Assembly: GCF_040869045.1 (NCBI RefSeq)
Contig: NC_090319.1
Span: 357,757,739-357,821,738, forward strand
Length of the DNA stretch: 64,000 nt
Origin: Eurosta solidaginis
Taxonomy: Eukaryota; Arthropoda; Insecta; Diptera; Tephritidae
Direction: 5' to 3'
Position 1 is the stretch's first letter; each line of letters starts with the position of its first letter. Position numbers and translations under genes: made by a program. Below are positions 45,480 to 57,261 of this stretch, piece by piece. The notes under the pieces are model-generated. The model did no database searches. It saw only the letters and a list, made by a program, of their open reading frames with translations, and was not told the origin of the DNA.

Positions 45480-47245
45480 ATTACTATATATGAGGATACT
45501 CTAAGCAAGTTGCGTTATCAATAAGTGATTTCGCATACATACACACATATATGTATATGTGTGCATAATCCTTTAAAAAATTAACACATAGGTTATATAG
45601 ACTCATGCAATGCCAAGGACAGTTTCGCGAACTTAGTAGGTATGCTAATCTTGGTAATTAGTTATTCACGCTTGCTCTTCTCTTAGGGAATATCGGCCAT
45701 CAGCGGACAGCTACAAACAAAATGAATTAAATATTACGGTTGGCTTTTCTCTTCCGACTTCAAGTAGAGTAGATACATACCTCCCTCCAACTACATTTGA
45801 CTCTGTGGCGGAAGCAAAACCCAAAGTGAAGTAAGCTTGGAAAAATATACTTAAAAATGTGGATGTGTGTTTCAATGCGAAGTTTTTGTCGCTTACTTAC
45901 TGTAAATGCCGAGGATGGAGTAGCAAAATTGTTTTTTCTCACAGTGCTGATATTGTTGGGTTTTCTCCCCGACGACCAACATAGCTCGTAATTAAAGAAG
46001 TTAAATAACATTTAAAAGCACACAGCATAGAAATGAAGAGAATGGAATACAGAGAGGATGGAAAATTATTATACGGGGACAATCAGTTTGTGGTCAAAAT
46101 CTTTTATTTAACTTTCCACGACTTTTAATTATTTTTTTGATTTTATGTGTTTCGAATTTCATGGTAAAATGTTGGGGGATTCTCTTTGTGTTGCAAACGG
46201 TGGACGGGATGCACAGATTGTAAAGTCAAAACAACAAAGTACACGAAAAATTTTTACGCAATCCGTGAAATTTGTTATGCTCAAACCTATGTATGTCTTC
46301 GTCCAACGAATTGCAGGAAATGAAAAATGCAACCCTGCTTCAACGGTATTCCTCTCAATCCTCTCATTTACCTCACGAAGAAATTATGTTATTGTCATGA
46401 TTTGTAGTAGTATTTTGTTTTTTTTTTGTCTCGCTTGTTAATATAACTCCGAAATGGGGTACTGTTGTAGTATGTATTGCATAAAATATAAACAATCCGT
46501 GCTATATCTGCAACTTGCAAGACAAAGTGAATCTCCCTCCTTTTTTGTTTTGCTTTAAAAAGTAGGTAGCAAAATTATATCCAACGCTTTTATTTAATTG
46601 TCTGATCAACGCCCTAGATTGATGAGGAGTGTGACGACTAGTACCTAGGACTTACCTTATTATTTTCTATCTTTTAGTATTATTACTACTTAATGTAAGT
46701 ATTGTTTTTAACAACGTCCCTGTCCAATGTCATTTCTTTATACAACTTAAAACGCTTTCTTGGTATGAACGCGTCGTTATATATTTAGGAAAATGAAAGA
46801 AAATTTCGAAATTTTTTTCTGTTACCTTTTTCTCATTTTCTTCAATTTTTGTATATACTTCTAACTTCAATTAATCAAAAAAGCACACTAATACACGCTT
46901 TTGACATTTATATATCAATTTACCGTTATTGTGTTTCGAAAACTTAAATTATTTCTTATGGTCCTATATGTTCACATGTGACTCATTGAATGCGGTAAAC
47001 AAAATTGTTTTTGTTACGTTCAGGGGTCACATTTGACTCACAAAATAAAATAGCTAAAATAAGGTAAATATATGTCAAATTATTTATAAAAATAATATTT
47101 TATAATATATATTCATATTATTCAATTAAGCAATACAAAAAAATTTTGGGCCTGGGGCATTCTCAAAGCGCTTTGTATGGGGACAGGGAAGTTGTTAATA
47201 AAACCATTTAACTTCAAATTTTTTTTTAATTATTTTATTTTTCAT
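45480..47245. other. 1.8 kb without recognisable gene
   Basis: TATG/ACATAC-rich patch at 45535-45560. The 98-codon plus frame at 46145-46441 has no domain, no convincing start context and ends in a hydrophobic run. I see no repeat match. Confidence 0.35.
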
Positions 47246-47247
47246 AG

Positions 47248-47476
47248 GTCGCTTTCTATTCTTGTATGTATTATGTGCTCCAAATATGAGACAAATCGGA
47301 CCACAAATACGATTTTTGTGAATATCTCGATCCTTGCGCCACCTAGCGGCTATTTTTTTTCATATGTCGCTTTCTATTCTTGTATTCATTATGCGTTCCA
47401 AATATGAGCCAAATCGGACAACAATACGATTTTTGTGAATATCTCGATCCTTGCGCCATCTAGCGGCGATTTTTTT
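47248..47476 (+). repeat. Two-copy tandem repeat, 118-bp period
   Basis: gtcgctttctattcttgta starts at 47248 and again at 47366. Both copies run through gaatatctcgatccttgcgc and end near ctagcggc.attttttt, with a few substitutions. Confidence 0.85.
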
Positions 47477-47989
47477 CTTATTATTGCATTGTCATCCGGA
47501 CATATTGGTTTTAACCTGTTACAATTTTAAAATCGAAGTAGCGTGGGCTTGAATAAAAAAAACAAAAAAGTTTACCGATGACGGGTTATTTATATGTTGT
47601 CGGATCTCGTCGTTTCAGGGAAGAGCAGTTATTTGCCTGCGAAGTCTAAGTTTATGAAAATTGAGCAAACACTAGTTGTTTAGCAGTTCCTAGCTCTATT
47701 TAACATTGAGCTTTCCAATCTTGCTAGGCATCTGCATCCTCGGGGGCGGCATGGTGATATGCGAAGAATAAAGTTTTGGCCTCCATCTCGTATACGGGTT
47801 GAGATATTACAAACATTTACTTTTTTGTTAAGGCCTTTATCAGCAGCTTTAATGTATTATCCATATTGTACAAACATATTCAAAAGATACCCAGATCCAA
47901 TGATATCAGGCTAATCTCTTCATGTGTCCACACCCCATAGGACCGCTGTTTGGTATAACGTTACGGGGGAGAGAGCCGATTTAGTCCTC

Positions 47990-48960
47990 ACTGATTCGCG
48001 TTATAACTGCTCACAGCAATCCAAAAATCTATTTGACTGCATATTCGGGAAACTAAATTCCTCATGGAAGGCTTCTATCCAAAAGCTGTATGTATAGAGG
48101 ATCATTCGCGGTCAAAACGAGCGCAATGAAACAGTATGTGTTCTGCGTTTACCAATTCGGTGGGACAGTGTGGACAGAAAGGATCCTCCTCTATTGTATG
48201 CTTATGTAGATATTCCTTGAACCGCAGTTTAGTTCGCTGTGCTTCCGCTTGTACCATTCCGCCATATTCCGCGTTAGCATGCAGGTCCAAAGCCCTTTTC
48301 ACGATTCTTCCCACCGTTCTTGTCACCTAACTATTGTTCGTGACCTTGCGCTCTTCTTAGTATCTTCAGATGGTCGGCCGACGCAAACGCCATATAGATC
48401 GCCCATTTCACTTGACAGTATATTTACTGGGGCTTTTCGAGATAACAAAAGGATCGCTTCGTCGGACACCGATAGGAACATGGTATTCGTATAGCAGTAA
48501 TACTGAAGGCTGCTAATATATCTTTTTGGTGGATCATTTTAGATCAGTGCCATACGGGGGATGCATATAATACAATCGAGCTACGTTGGATAATATCTGA
48601 CGGGTAGCTTCGCCTAGGTCGCCGATTTTGGGCATTATTCGCGTTGTGGCTCCACTAACTCTAGAAACTTTCACTCCCACCGGCCTGAAGTGCTCTTTAA
48701 ATTAAGTTATGATTCGTTGTTTACTCCTAAATATTTCAAGGAAGGTTTTGCATTTTTTGATAATCTCCTACAGTTAGGACTAACTTATCCACAGCGCTCT
48801 CACCAAAACCACTTCTGTTTTATTGCTAGCCCCAGCCCCATGTGCGTCAGCCATTCCTTTATTCATCCCACGATAACATTACATATTGTTTGGAGCAAAT
48901 CAAGTTTCTTGGCCACTGTTACTACGATCCTTCGGGCTTTAAATGTATCCTAAACTGCAA
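47990..48960 (-). pseudogene. R1-like LINE remnant, minus strand
   Basis: The frame 48326-48102 ends with a zinc-type CPHCPTELVNAEHILFHCARF, typical of R1-type ORF2 C-termini. Upstream on the minus strand are broken pieces of the preceding region: SVSDEAILLLSRKAPVNIL near 48460-48410, and around 48850-48720 WLTHMGLGLAIKQKWF and PSLKYLGVN, which correspond to the post-palm segment. Stops and frameshifts throughout. Confidence 0.65.
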
Positions 48961-49181
48961 ATTAGACCTCGGCTGATGTAACTGTGGAAGTTGCACTCAA
49001 TTCTATGCAGTGGTTTCTGGGTGATCCCACACAAACATAAAGACTGCCCAAAGCATAAACTCTAAAAAATCTTGATTTGGGTTCAGTGGCATTATTAGGA
49101 CCCTCTCTCTAACAATATTTATTAAATACCTTCAATGGGCAGACATCGACCTGTTACCATTTCATTACATGTAAAGATTTC

Positions 49182-52100
49182 TATACTCAGTTGAGCAGAG
49201 CTCACAGAGTATATTAAGTTTGATTGGATAACGGTTGGTTGTACATATATAAAGGAATCGAGCTAGATATAGACTTCCATATATCAAAATAATCAGGATC
49301 GAAAAAAAATTTGATTGAGCCATGTCCGTCCGTCCGTCCGTCCGTTAACACGATAACTTGAGTAAATTTTGAGGTATCTTGATGAAATTTGGTATGTAGG
49401 TTCCTGAGCACTCATCTCAGATCGCTATTTAAAATGAACGATATCGGACTATAACCACGCCCACTTTTTCGATATCGAAAATTTCGAAAAACCGAAAAAG
49501 TGCGATAATTCATTACAAAAAACCGATAAAGCGACGAAACTTGGTAGATGAGTTGAACTTATGACGCAGAATAGAAAATTAGTAAAATTTTGGACAATGG
49601 GCGTGGCACCGCCCACTTTTAAAAGAAGGTAATTTAAAACTTTGCAAGATGTAATTTGGCAGTCGTTGAAGATATCATGATGAAATTTGTCAGGAACGTT
49701 ACTCCTATTACTATATGTACGCTTAATAAAAATTAGCAAAATCGGGGAAGGACCACGCCCACTTTTAAAAAAAAATTTTTTTAAAGTAAAATTTTTACAA
49801 AAAATTTAATATCTTTACAGTATATAAGTAAATTATGTCAACATTCAACGCCCGTAATGATATGATGCAACAAAATACAAAAATAAAAGAAAATTTCAAA
49901 ATGGGCGTGGCTCCGCCCTTTTTCATTTAATTTGTCTAGGATACTTTTAACGCCATAAGTCGAACAAAAATTAACCAATCCTTTTGAAATTTGGTAGGGG
50001 CATAGATTTTACGACGTTAACTGTTTTCTGTGAAAATGGGCGAAATCGGTTAATGCCACGCCCAGTTTTTATACACAGTCGTCCGTCCGTCCGTCCGTCT
50101 GTCCGTTAACACGATAACTTGAGTAAATTTTGAGGTATCTTCATGAAATTTGGTATGTATGTTCCTGGACACTCATCCCAGATCGCTATTTAAAATGAAC
50201 GATATCGGATAATAACCACGCCCAATTTTCGATATCGAAAATTTCGAAAAATCAAAAAAGTGCGATAATTCATTACCAAATACGCATTAAGCGATGAAAC
50301 TTGGTAGGTGAGTTGAGCTTATGACGCAGAATAGAAAACTAGTAAAATTTTGGACATTGGGCGTGGCACCGCCCACTTTTAAATGAAGGTAATTTAGAAG
50401 TTTTGCAAGCTGTAATTTGGCAGTCGTTAAAGATATCATAATGAAATTTGGCAGGAACATTAGTCTTATTACTTTATGTCTGCTTAATAAAAATTAGCAA
50501 AATCGGAGAACGACCACGCCCACTTTTTAAAAAAAATTTTTTTTTTAAATTCAAATTTTAAAAGAAAAGTTAATATCTTTACATCATATTAGTAAATTAC
50601 GCCAGCATTCAACTCCAGTAATGATATGGTGCAACAAAATACAAAAATAAAGAAAAATTTCAAAATGGGCGTGGCTCCGCCCTTTTTCATTTAATTTGTC
50701 TAGGATGCTTTTAATTCCATAAGTCGAACAAAAATTAACCAATCCTTGTGAAATTTGGTAGAGGCTTAGCTCCTAGGACGATAACTGTTTTCTGTGAAAA
50801 AGGGCGAAATCGGTTGAAGCTACGCCCAGTTTTTATACACAGTCGACCGTCTGTCCTTCCGCTCGGCCGTTAACACGATAACTTGAGCAAAAATCGATAT
50901 ATCTTTACTAAACTCAGTTCACGTACTTATCTGAACTCACTTTGTATTGTTGTAAAAAATGGCCGAAATCCGACTATGACCACGCCCACTTTTTCGATAT
51001 CGAAAATTACGAAAAATGAAAAAAGTGCCATAATTATATACCAAATACGAAAAAAGGAATGAAACATGGTAATTGTATTGGTCTATTGACGCAAAATATA
51101 ACTTTAGAAAAAAACTTGGTAAAATGGGTGTGACACGTACCATATTAAGTAGAAGAAAATGAAAAAGTTTTGCAGGGCGAAATCAAAAGCCCTTGGAATC
51201 TTGGAAGGAATACTGTACGTGGTATTACATATATAAATAAATTAGCGGTATCCGACAGATGATGTTCTGGATCACCCTGGTCCACAGTTTGGTAGATATC
51301 TCGAAAACGCCTTCACATATACAACTAAGGGCCACTCCCTTTTAAAACCCTCATTAATACCTTTAATTTGATACCCATATCGTACAAACACATTCTAGAG
51401 TCACCCCTGGTCCACGTTTATGGCGATATCTCGAAAAGGCGTCCACATATAGAACTAAGGCCCACTCCTTTTTAAAATACTCATTAACACCTTTCATTTG
51501 ATACCCATATCATACAAACAAATTCTAGAGTCACCCCTGGTCCACCTTCATGTCGATATCTCGAAAAGGCGTCCACCTATAGAACTAAGGCCCACTCCCT
51601 TTTAAAATACTCATTAACACCTTTCATTTGATACCCATATCGTACAAACAAATTCTAGAGTCACCCCTGGTCCACCTTTATGGCGATATCTCGAAAAGGC
51701 GTCCACCTATAGAACTAAGGCCCACATCCTTTTAAAATAATCATTAACACCTTTCATTTGATACCCATATCGTACACAAAAATTCTAGAGTCACCCCGGG
51801 CCCACCTTTATGGCGATTTCTCGAAAGGGCATCCACCTATAGAACTAAGGCCCACTCCCGTTTAAAATACTCATTAACACCTTTCATTTGATACCCATAT
51901 CGTACAAACGCATTCTAGAGTCACCCCTGGTCCACGTTTATGGCGATATCCCGAAAAGGCGTCCACCCATAGAACAAAGGCCCACTCCCTTTTAAAACAC
52001 TTATTACACTTTTCGTTTGACACCCATATTGTACAAACGCATTCTAGAGTCAACCCAGGTCCACTTTTATAACGATGCGTCCACCTATAGAACTTAGGCC

Positions 52101-52526
52101 CACTCCCTTTTAAAATACTCATTAACACCTTTCATTTGATACCCATATAGTACAAACAAATTCTAGAGTCACCCCTGGTCCACGTTTATGGCGATATCTC
52201 GAAAAGGCGTCCACATATAGAACTTAGGCCCACGCCCTCTTAAAATACTCATTAACACCTTTCATTTGATACTCATACCCTACAAACAAATTCTCGAGTC
52301 AGGCCTGGTCCACCTTTATGGCGATATCCCTAAATGGCGTCCATCTATAGATCTATGGCCCACTTCCTCTTAAAATACTCTTTAATACCTTCCATTTGAT
52401 ACACATGTCATACAAACACATTCCAGGGTTCCTTTTACAACATGGTGATTTCCCTTACTTTGTCTCCACAGCTCTCAACTGAGTATGTAATGTTCGGTTA
52501 CACCCGAACTTAGCCTTCCTTACTTG
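49182..52526 (-). mobile_element. Mini-me/Helentron-like element, copy B (expanded)
   Basis: Minus-strand element with the same ends as copy A: caagtaaggaaggctaagtt at 52526 and tatactcagttgagcagagc at 49182. Length 3345 bp against 1864 in copy A. The extra length comes from a tandem duplication of the distal ~760-bp segment, marked by (GTCC)n runs at about 49324 and 50081, and from a longer 130-bp array. A third primer-like site (gtctgtccttccgctcggccgttaacacgat) at 50848 marks the ancestral single segment. No coding potential. Confidence 0.75.
51290..52440 (-). repeat. 130-bp tandem array inside copy B
   Basis: The word gatacccatat or a variant recurs at 51370, 51500, 51630, 51760, 51890, 52019, 52138, 52268 and 52398. 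Spacing is 130 bp except one 129 and one 119 (a deletion in the cgatatctcgaaaaggc block near 52072). The monomer carries ctttcatttgatacccatat, attctagagtcacccctggt, cgatatctcgaaaaggcgtc and agaactaaggcccactccc. Confidence 0.92.
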
Positions 52527-52984
52527 ATTTATATTTGGTATAGAATTATCGCATTTTTTTTTTCTTTTTTCGTAATTTTCTATATCGAAAAGTTGGCGTG
52601 GTCAGAGTCTGATTTCGGCCATTTTTTATACCAATGCAAAGTGAGTTCAGATAAGTACGCGACTGAGTTTAGTAAAGATATATCGATTTTTGCTCAAGTT
52701 ATCGTGTTAACGGCCGAGCGGAAAGACAGACGGTGGACTGTGTATAAAAACTGGGCGCGGCTTCAACCGATTTCGCCCTTTTTCACAGAAAACAGTTATC
52801 GTCCTAGAATCTAAGCCCTTACCAAATTTCAGAAGGATTGGTAAATTTCGACTTATAGCATTAAAAGTATCCTAGACAAATTAAATGAAATTTTGAAATT
52901 TTCTTTTGGTTTTATATTTTGTTGCACCATATCATTACTGGAGTTGAATGTTTGCATAATTTACTTATACTAGAATTCGCCCAG
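52527..52984 (+). repeat. Mini-me/Helentron-like element, truncated plus copy
   Basis: Matches 19700-20060 of copy A (ggtatagaattat, the ccgagcggaa.gacagacgg run, ccctttttcac.gaaaa, accatatcattactggagtt). It lacks its start, where copy B abuts at 52526, and is cut at its other side by the RTE insertion. Confidence 0.75.
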
Positions 52985-53398
52985 GGAGGAATTCGCTGGA
53001 GGGTGGAGCCGTGTGTATAAGTCCACGAAAGTGGGGAAAGCTTCTTACCGCCATTCACCTGGGAATGGCCAGAGCGATTCTTTTGCATGCGGTTCATGCA
53101 GCTCACTACTGCCGGTCGCTTGCGGCAAAGTATCCTCTGGGTAGCCGCTAAACACCAGTTTAGCGGTGAGCTAATGTGAGAAGGCGACAACCTGGCTAGG
53201 CCACTCTGACATAATCGGTTTAAGGGCTAGCCGGGGGAGATTTCATCGGCAGCGTCTTTACACCTCTAGGTGCGGCTGCAAGCGGGCGTCTGTCTTGGAG
53301 CAAGCGGCTCGCTATATAAACGTGCCAAGTAATATTTTCACCCCCGCTGAGCGGGTTGTGCGCTGGGCTTGGGACCCGCCACGTAAAACCATACTCCA
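52985..53398 (+). promoter_or_regulatory. RTE 5' UTR with strong hairpins
   Basis: Contains ccacgaaagtgg (53023-53034, a GAAA-loop hairpin), a 7-bp hairpin gccattc...gaatggc (53050-53069) and a perfect 9-bp hairpin ccgctaaac/gtttagcgg with a 4-nt loop (53145-53166). 52989-52996 can pair with 53074-53080. LINE 5' UTRs usually carry the internal promoter; a self-cleaving ribozyme is possible (see findings). Confidence 0.5.
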
Positions 53399-56393
53399 AT
53401 GAAATATAACAACAAGCCTCGGATAAATACACCTTCTATTGATGACGACCATGGCAAACGTTTGAAGGACAATGAATTGAGGGCATGCACCTGGAACGTC
53501 CGCTCCCTGAATGGGATTGGTGCAGATGCCCGGCTGGTTGATGTCCTCGTCAAAGCAAAATCTGACATCACCGCCATCCAAGAAATGCGTTGGACGAAGC
53601 AAGGAAGAAAGAAGATCAAAAATTGTGACATATATTGGAGTGGCCATGCGAATAAGCGCAGTTTCGGCGTCGGATTCGTGGTGGGAGAGAGACTTTGTCG
53701 CCAAGTGCTGGCGTTCACGCCTGTGGACGAGCGTCTCGCCACTATTCGAATAAAAGCAAAATTTTTTAATATATCATTCATCTGCGCCCATGCGCCGACA
53801 GAGGAGAAAGACGATGAGGTGAAAGACACTTTTTATGAACAATTAGAACGCACATACGAACGCTGCCCCCGTCATGATATAAAAGTCGTGCTTGGCGACT
53901 TTAACGCCAGGGTGGGCAAAGAAGGTGTTTTTGGCCCTACAGTCGGAAAGTTCAGCCTACACAATGAAACTTCTCCTAACGGACTGAGGCTAATTGACTT
54001 TGCCGGTGCTCGAAACATGGTCATATCAAGCACGAGGTTCATGCATAAAAAGATACATCAAGCTACATGGCTGTCTCCTGATCGAAATACTCGCAATCAG
54101 ATCGATCACGTTGTGATAGACGGACGGCATGCCTCCAGTGTTTTAGATGTGCGAACGATCCGAGGACCTAACATCGATTCGGACCATTATCTCGTTGCAG
54201 CCAAAATACGCACCCGCCTCAACGCGGCTAAAAACAAGGAACAAAAAACACAAGGAAAGCTAGACGTCGAAAAGCTTCAATCACAACAGACTGCCAATGA
54301 TTTCGCAACTCGACTCTCACACCTGCTCTCTGAGGGCACACTCATCCTGAAGGAATACAGGAGCAGTGGGAGCATATCTCCAAAGCACTTCATACTGCCG
54401 CCGAGGAAAAAATTGGTTACCGGCGGCCACGAAAAAACAATTGGTATGATGAAGAATGCCGCGTTGCAACCGAAAGAAAAGACGCTGCCTACAGGGCTAC
54501 GTTAAAAGCGAGCGCGACAAGAGGAGTGTGTGAACGCTATCGTGAGTTGAAAAGGGAAGCGAGACGCCTTTTCAGGAAGAAAAAAGCAGAAGCAGAAAGG
54601 CGTGAGTGCGAGGAGCTTGAGCTGCTAGCCACCAGGAATAACGCCCGAAAATTCTACCAAAAAATACGGCGACAGACGGAAGGTTTTAAGACCGGGGCAA
54701 ACTCCTGTAGGAATGAAAACGGCGACCTTGTAACTGATGTCCAGAGAGTGCTTAGATTATGGAGGGAACACTTCTCTGCTCTCCTAAATGGAGGCAGCAA
54801 TTCACCGCGCAGAGATGAAGAACCCGATCCCGCAATCGATGATGATGGAATATATGTCCCCCCGCCCGATTATGACGAAGTTATAATAGCAATAACCAGA
54901 TTGAAAAACAACAAGGCCGTGGGCGCTGATGGATTGCCTGCGGAGCTATTCAAGTTCGGCGGCGAGGAGTTGGTAAGGCGCATGCAGCAGCTTCTTAGCA
55001 AAATATGGGCGGACGATGCATGCCCGACGGTTGGAATCTAAGTGTTCTTTGCCCAGTCCACAAGAAGGGGGATACTGCAAAATGCACCAACTATCGTGGA
55101 ATCAGCCTTCTTAATATCGCATATAAGGTCCTTTCAAGTGTATTGTGTGAAAGATTGAAGCCCACCGTGAACCGGCTGATTTGACCTTATCAGTGCGGCT
55201 TCAGACCTGGTAAATCTACCATCGACCAGATTTTCACAATGCGCCAAATCTTGGAAAAAACCCGTGAAAAGAGAATCGACACACATCACCTCTTCGTCGA
55301 CTTTAAAGCCGCCTTCGACAGCACGAAAAGGAGCTGCCTATATGCCGCTATGTCTGAATTTGGTTTCCCCGCAAAACTTATACGGCTGTGCAAAATGACG
55401 TTGAGCAACACCATCAGCTCAGTCAGAATTGGGAAGGACCTCTCCGAGCCGTTCGAAACTAAACGAGGTTTCAGACAGGGTGACCCCCTATCGTGCGATT
55501 TCTTTAATTTGATGCTGGAGAAAATTATACTAGCTGCAGAACTTAACCGCACTGGAACAATATACTATAAAAGCGTGCAATTACTGGCATATGCTGATGA
55601 CATTGATATCATCGGCCTAAACACCCGCGCTGTTAGTTCTGCTTACTCTAAGCTGGAAAAAGAAGCGGTAAAGATGGGTTTGATGGTGAATGAGGACAAA
55701 ACGAAGTACCTGCTGTCATCGAGCAAAGAGTCAGCGCATATGCGCCTTGGCAACCACGCTACTGTTGGCAGCCATAATTTCGAAATAGTAAAAGACTTCG
55801 TTTATTTGGGAACCAGCATCAACACTAGCAACAACATCAGCACTGAAATCCAGCGAAGAATCAATCTTGCCAATAAATGCTACTTTGGACTAGGTAGGCA
55901 ATTGAAAAGTAAAGTCCTCTCTCGGCGAACGAAAATCATACTCTACAAGTCACTTATCGTACCCGTCCTGCTATATGGGGCAGAAGCATGGACCATGACA
56001 ACAGCAGATGAAGCGGCTTTGGGAGTGTTCGAGAGAAAAGTTCTTCGAAAGATTTATGGACCTCTACGCATTGGCGATGGCGAGTACCGAAGAAGATTTA
56101 ATGATGAGCTGTACGAGCTATACGCAGACATCAACATAGTCCAGCGAATTAAAACGCAGCGGCTGCGCTGGCTAGGCCATGTTATGCGAATGAAAGATGA
56201 TGCTCCGACCAAGAAAGTGTTTCTATCGGAACCCGCCTATGGAAGCAGAGGTAGAGGGCGGCCCCCACTCCGTTGGAAGGACCAGGTGGAAAACGATTTA
56301 AACTCCCTTGGTGTGACCAATTGGCGCCGGTTGGCGGAGCGAAGGAGCGACTGGCGCGCCTTGTTGGACGGCCATAACCGTTTAGACGGTTAA
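53399..56393 (+). pseudogene. RTE ORF: AP endonuclease and reverse transcriptase
   Basis: The first frame (53399-54505) starts at ATG 53399. It gives an AP-type endonuclease with WNVRSLNG (about residue 32), QEMRW, GDFNARVG, IDHVVIDG and SDHYLVAA, which would nick target DNA. A frameshift near 54335 moves coding to the frame of 54526-55041 (reverse-transcriptase N-terminal part, ITRLKNNKAVGADGLPAEL). A second frameshift near 55033 and a TGA at 55182-55184 precede the third frame (55239-56393). That frame holds FVDFKAAFD, the RQGDPLSCDFFNLMLE block, the catalytic YADD at its residues 118-121 and the thumb/C-terminal region (RRLRWLGHVMRM, then RPPLRWKDQV). No RNase H, as usual for RTE. Lesions are few, so this copy is of intermediate age. 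Confidence 0.9.
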
Positions 56394-56439
56394 GCGCCAA
56401 TTAAGTAAGTAAGTAAGAATTCGCCCAGTGGTTGAAATT

Positions 56440-56770
56440 CAACCACAGGAAAGGAAGGGACAAGAAAGGAAAGGAAAGGAAGGAAAGGAAAGGAAGGAGT
56501 ATGAACGGAAGAGAAATGAAAGTCAAAGAAAGGAAATAACAAGAAAATTAAAGGAAAGAGAAGAAAGGAAAATAAAGAAAAATCAAGGAAAGGAAAGGAC
56601 AGAAAGAAAAGGAATGGAAAGGAAAGGGAAAAAAGGAAATGAAAGGAATGGAAAGGAAAAGAAAAGAAAGGAAAGCAAAGGAAAGCAAAGGAAATACAAC
56701 AAAATAAAGGAAAATAAAAGAATAGAATGGAAAAGAAAGGAAAGGAAAGCAAAGAAAGAAAAGAAATAGA
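56440..56770 (+). repeat. Purine-only (GGAAA)n-type tract
   Basis: About 330 bp almost wholly A and G on the plus strand, built from aaagg and variants. The 113-codon Lys/Glu/Arg-rich plus frame and the Phe/Leu/Ser-rich minus frames are by-products. It follows the RTE target duplication after a short palindrome (gtggttgaaattcaaccac). Confidence 0.85.
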
Positions 56771-56774
56771 CTTT

Positions 56775-57204
56775 ATGCATGATCAGTTATGTATTTTTGT
56801 TTAATTTTTGTTGTGTACCAAGCAACTCCTCGGCCATGCTCACGATTCAGCATAGTACACAAAAAGCAAGTACACACACAGCGTGTCTATAGTATGAATA
56901 AGTGCATGTGTAGTGGTGTAACTTTTATGTTAAATTTTTTATATTAAAATGATTTTTAAATTTTTTTTTATTTATGGATAACAGTGCAGCTCAAAATTTC
57001 CTATCAATACATATAATTTGCATACCTTATAATTATAGTTTATCAGAAAACGGTTCCAAATTTTTTCATCTTGTCTATTTATACATAAGATAATAGAAAC
57101 TTTCGATGGTTAACATAATGAATAAGTAAGCTCAAAATAGGGAAATTTTATATTGCTCTGGCAGGAAGGGTATGATTTAATCAATCTTCTTCTCGTAAAC
57201 AAAA
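56775..57204. other. AT-rich stretch without gene
   Basis: No repeat match or frame. It separates the two purine tracts. Confidence 0.4.
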
Positions 57205-57206
57205 GG

Positions 57207-57261
57207 TAGGAAAAGGAAAGCAAAGGAAAGGAAAGGAAAGGAAAGGAAAGGAAAGGAAAGG
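57207..57261 (+). repeat. (AAAGG)n microsatellite
   Basis: About 55 bp of near-perfect aaagg units, running straight into a 130-bp monomer at 57262. Confidence 0.85.

Larger units (their letters stand above)
52985..56415 (+). mobile_element. RTE-clade LINE, 5'-complete, coding region broken
   Basis: 3431 bp flanked by the 13-bp duplication agaattcgcccag (52972-52984 and 56416-56428). It has a 414-bp 5' UTR, a single ORF encoding endonuclease plus reverse transcriptase, a very short 3' UTR and a (TAAG)n tail, all features of RTE elements. Three lesions kill the ORF. Fragments of related RTE copies lie at 15910, 18505, 31836 and 61350. Confidence 0.92.

Noticed and set aside
46145..46441. 98-codon plus frame as a small secreted or membrane protein
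   Set aside because: The hydrophobic run is at the C-terminal end, start context is weak and there is no second line of evidence.
51290..52440. CRISPR-like array of regularly spaced repeats
   Set aside because: Whole 130-bp monomers repeat without short direct repeats and unique spacers, and the genome is clearly eukaryotic.
56428..56769. 113-codon Lys/Glu/Arg-rich frame
   Set aside because: It is a translation of a purine-only (GGAAA)n tract, where stops are rare by composition.
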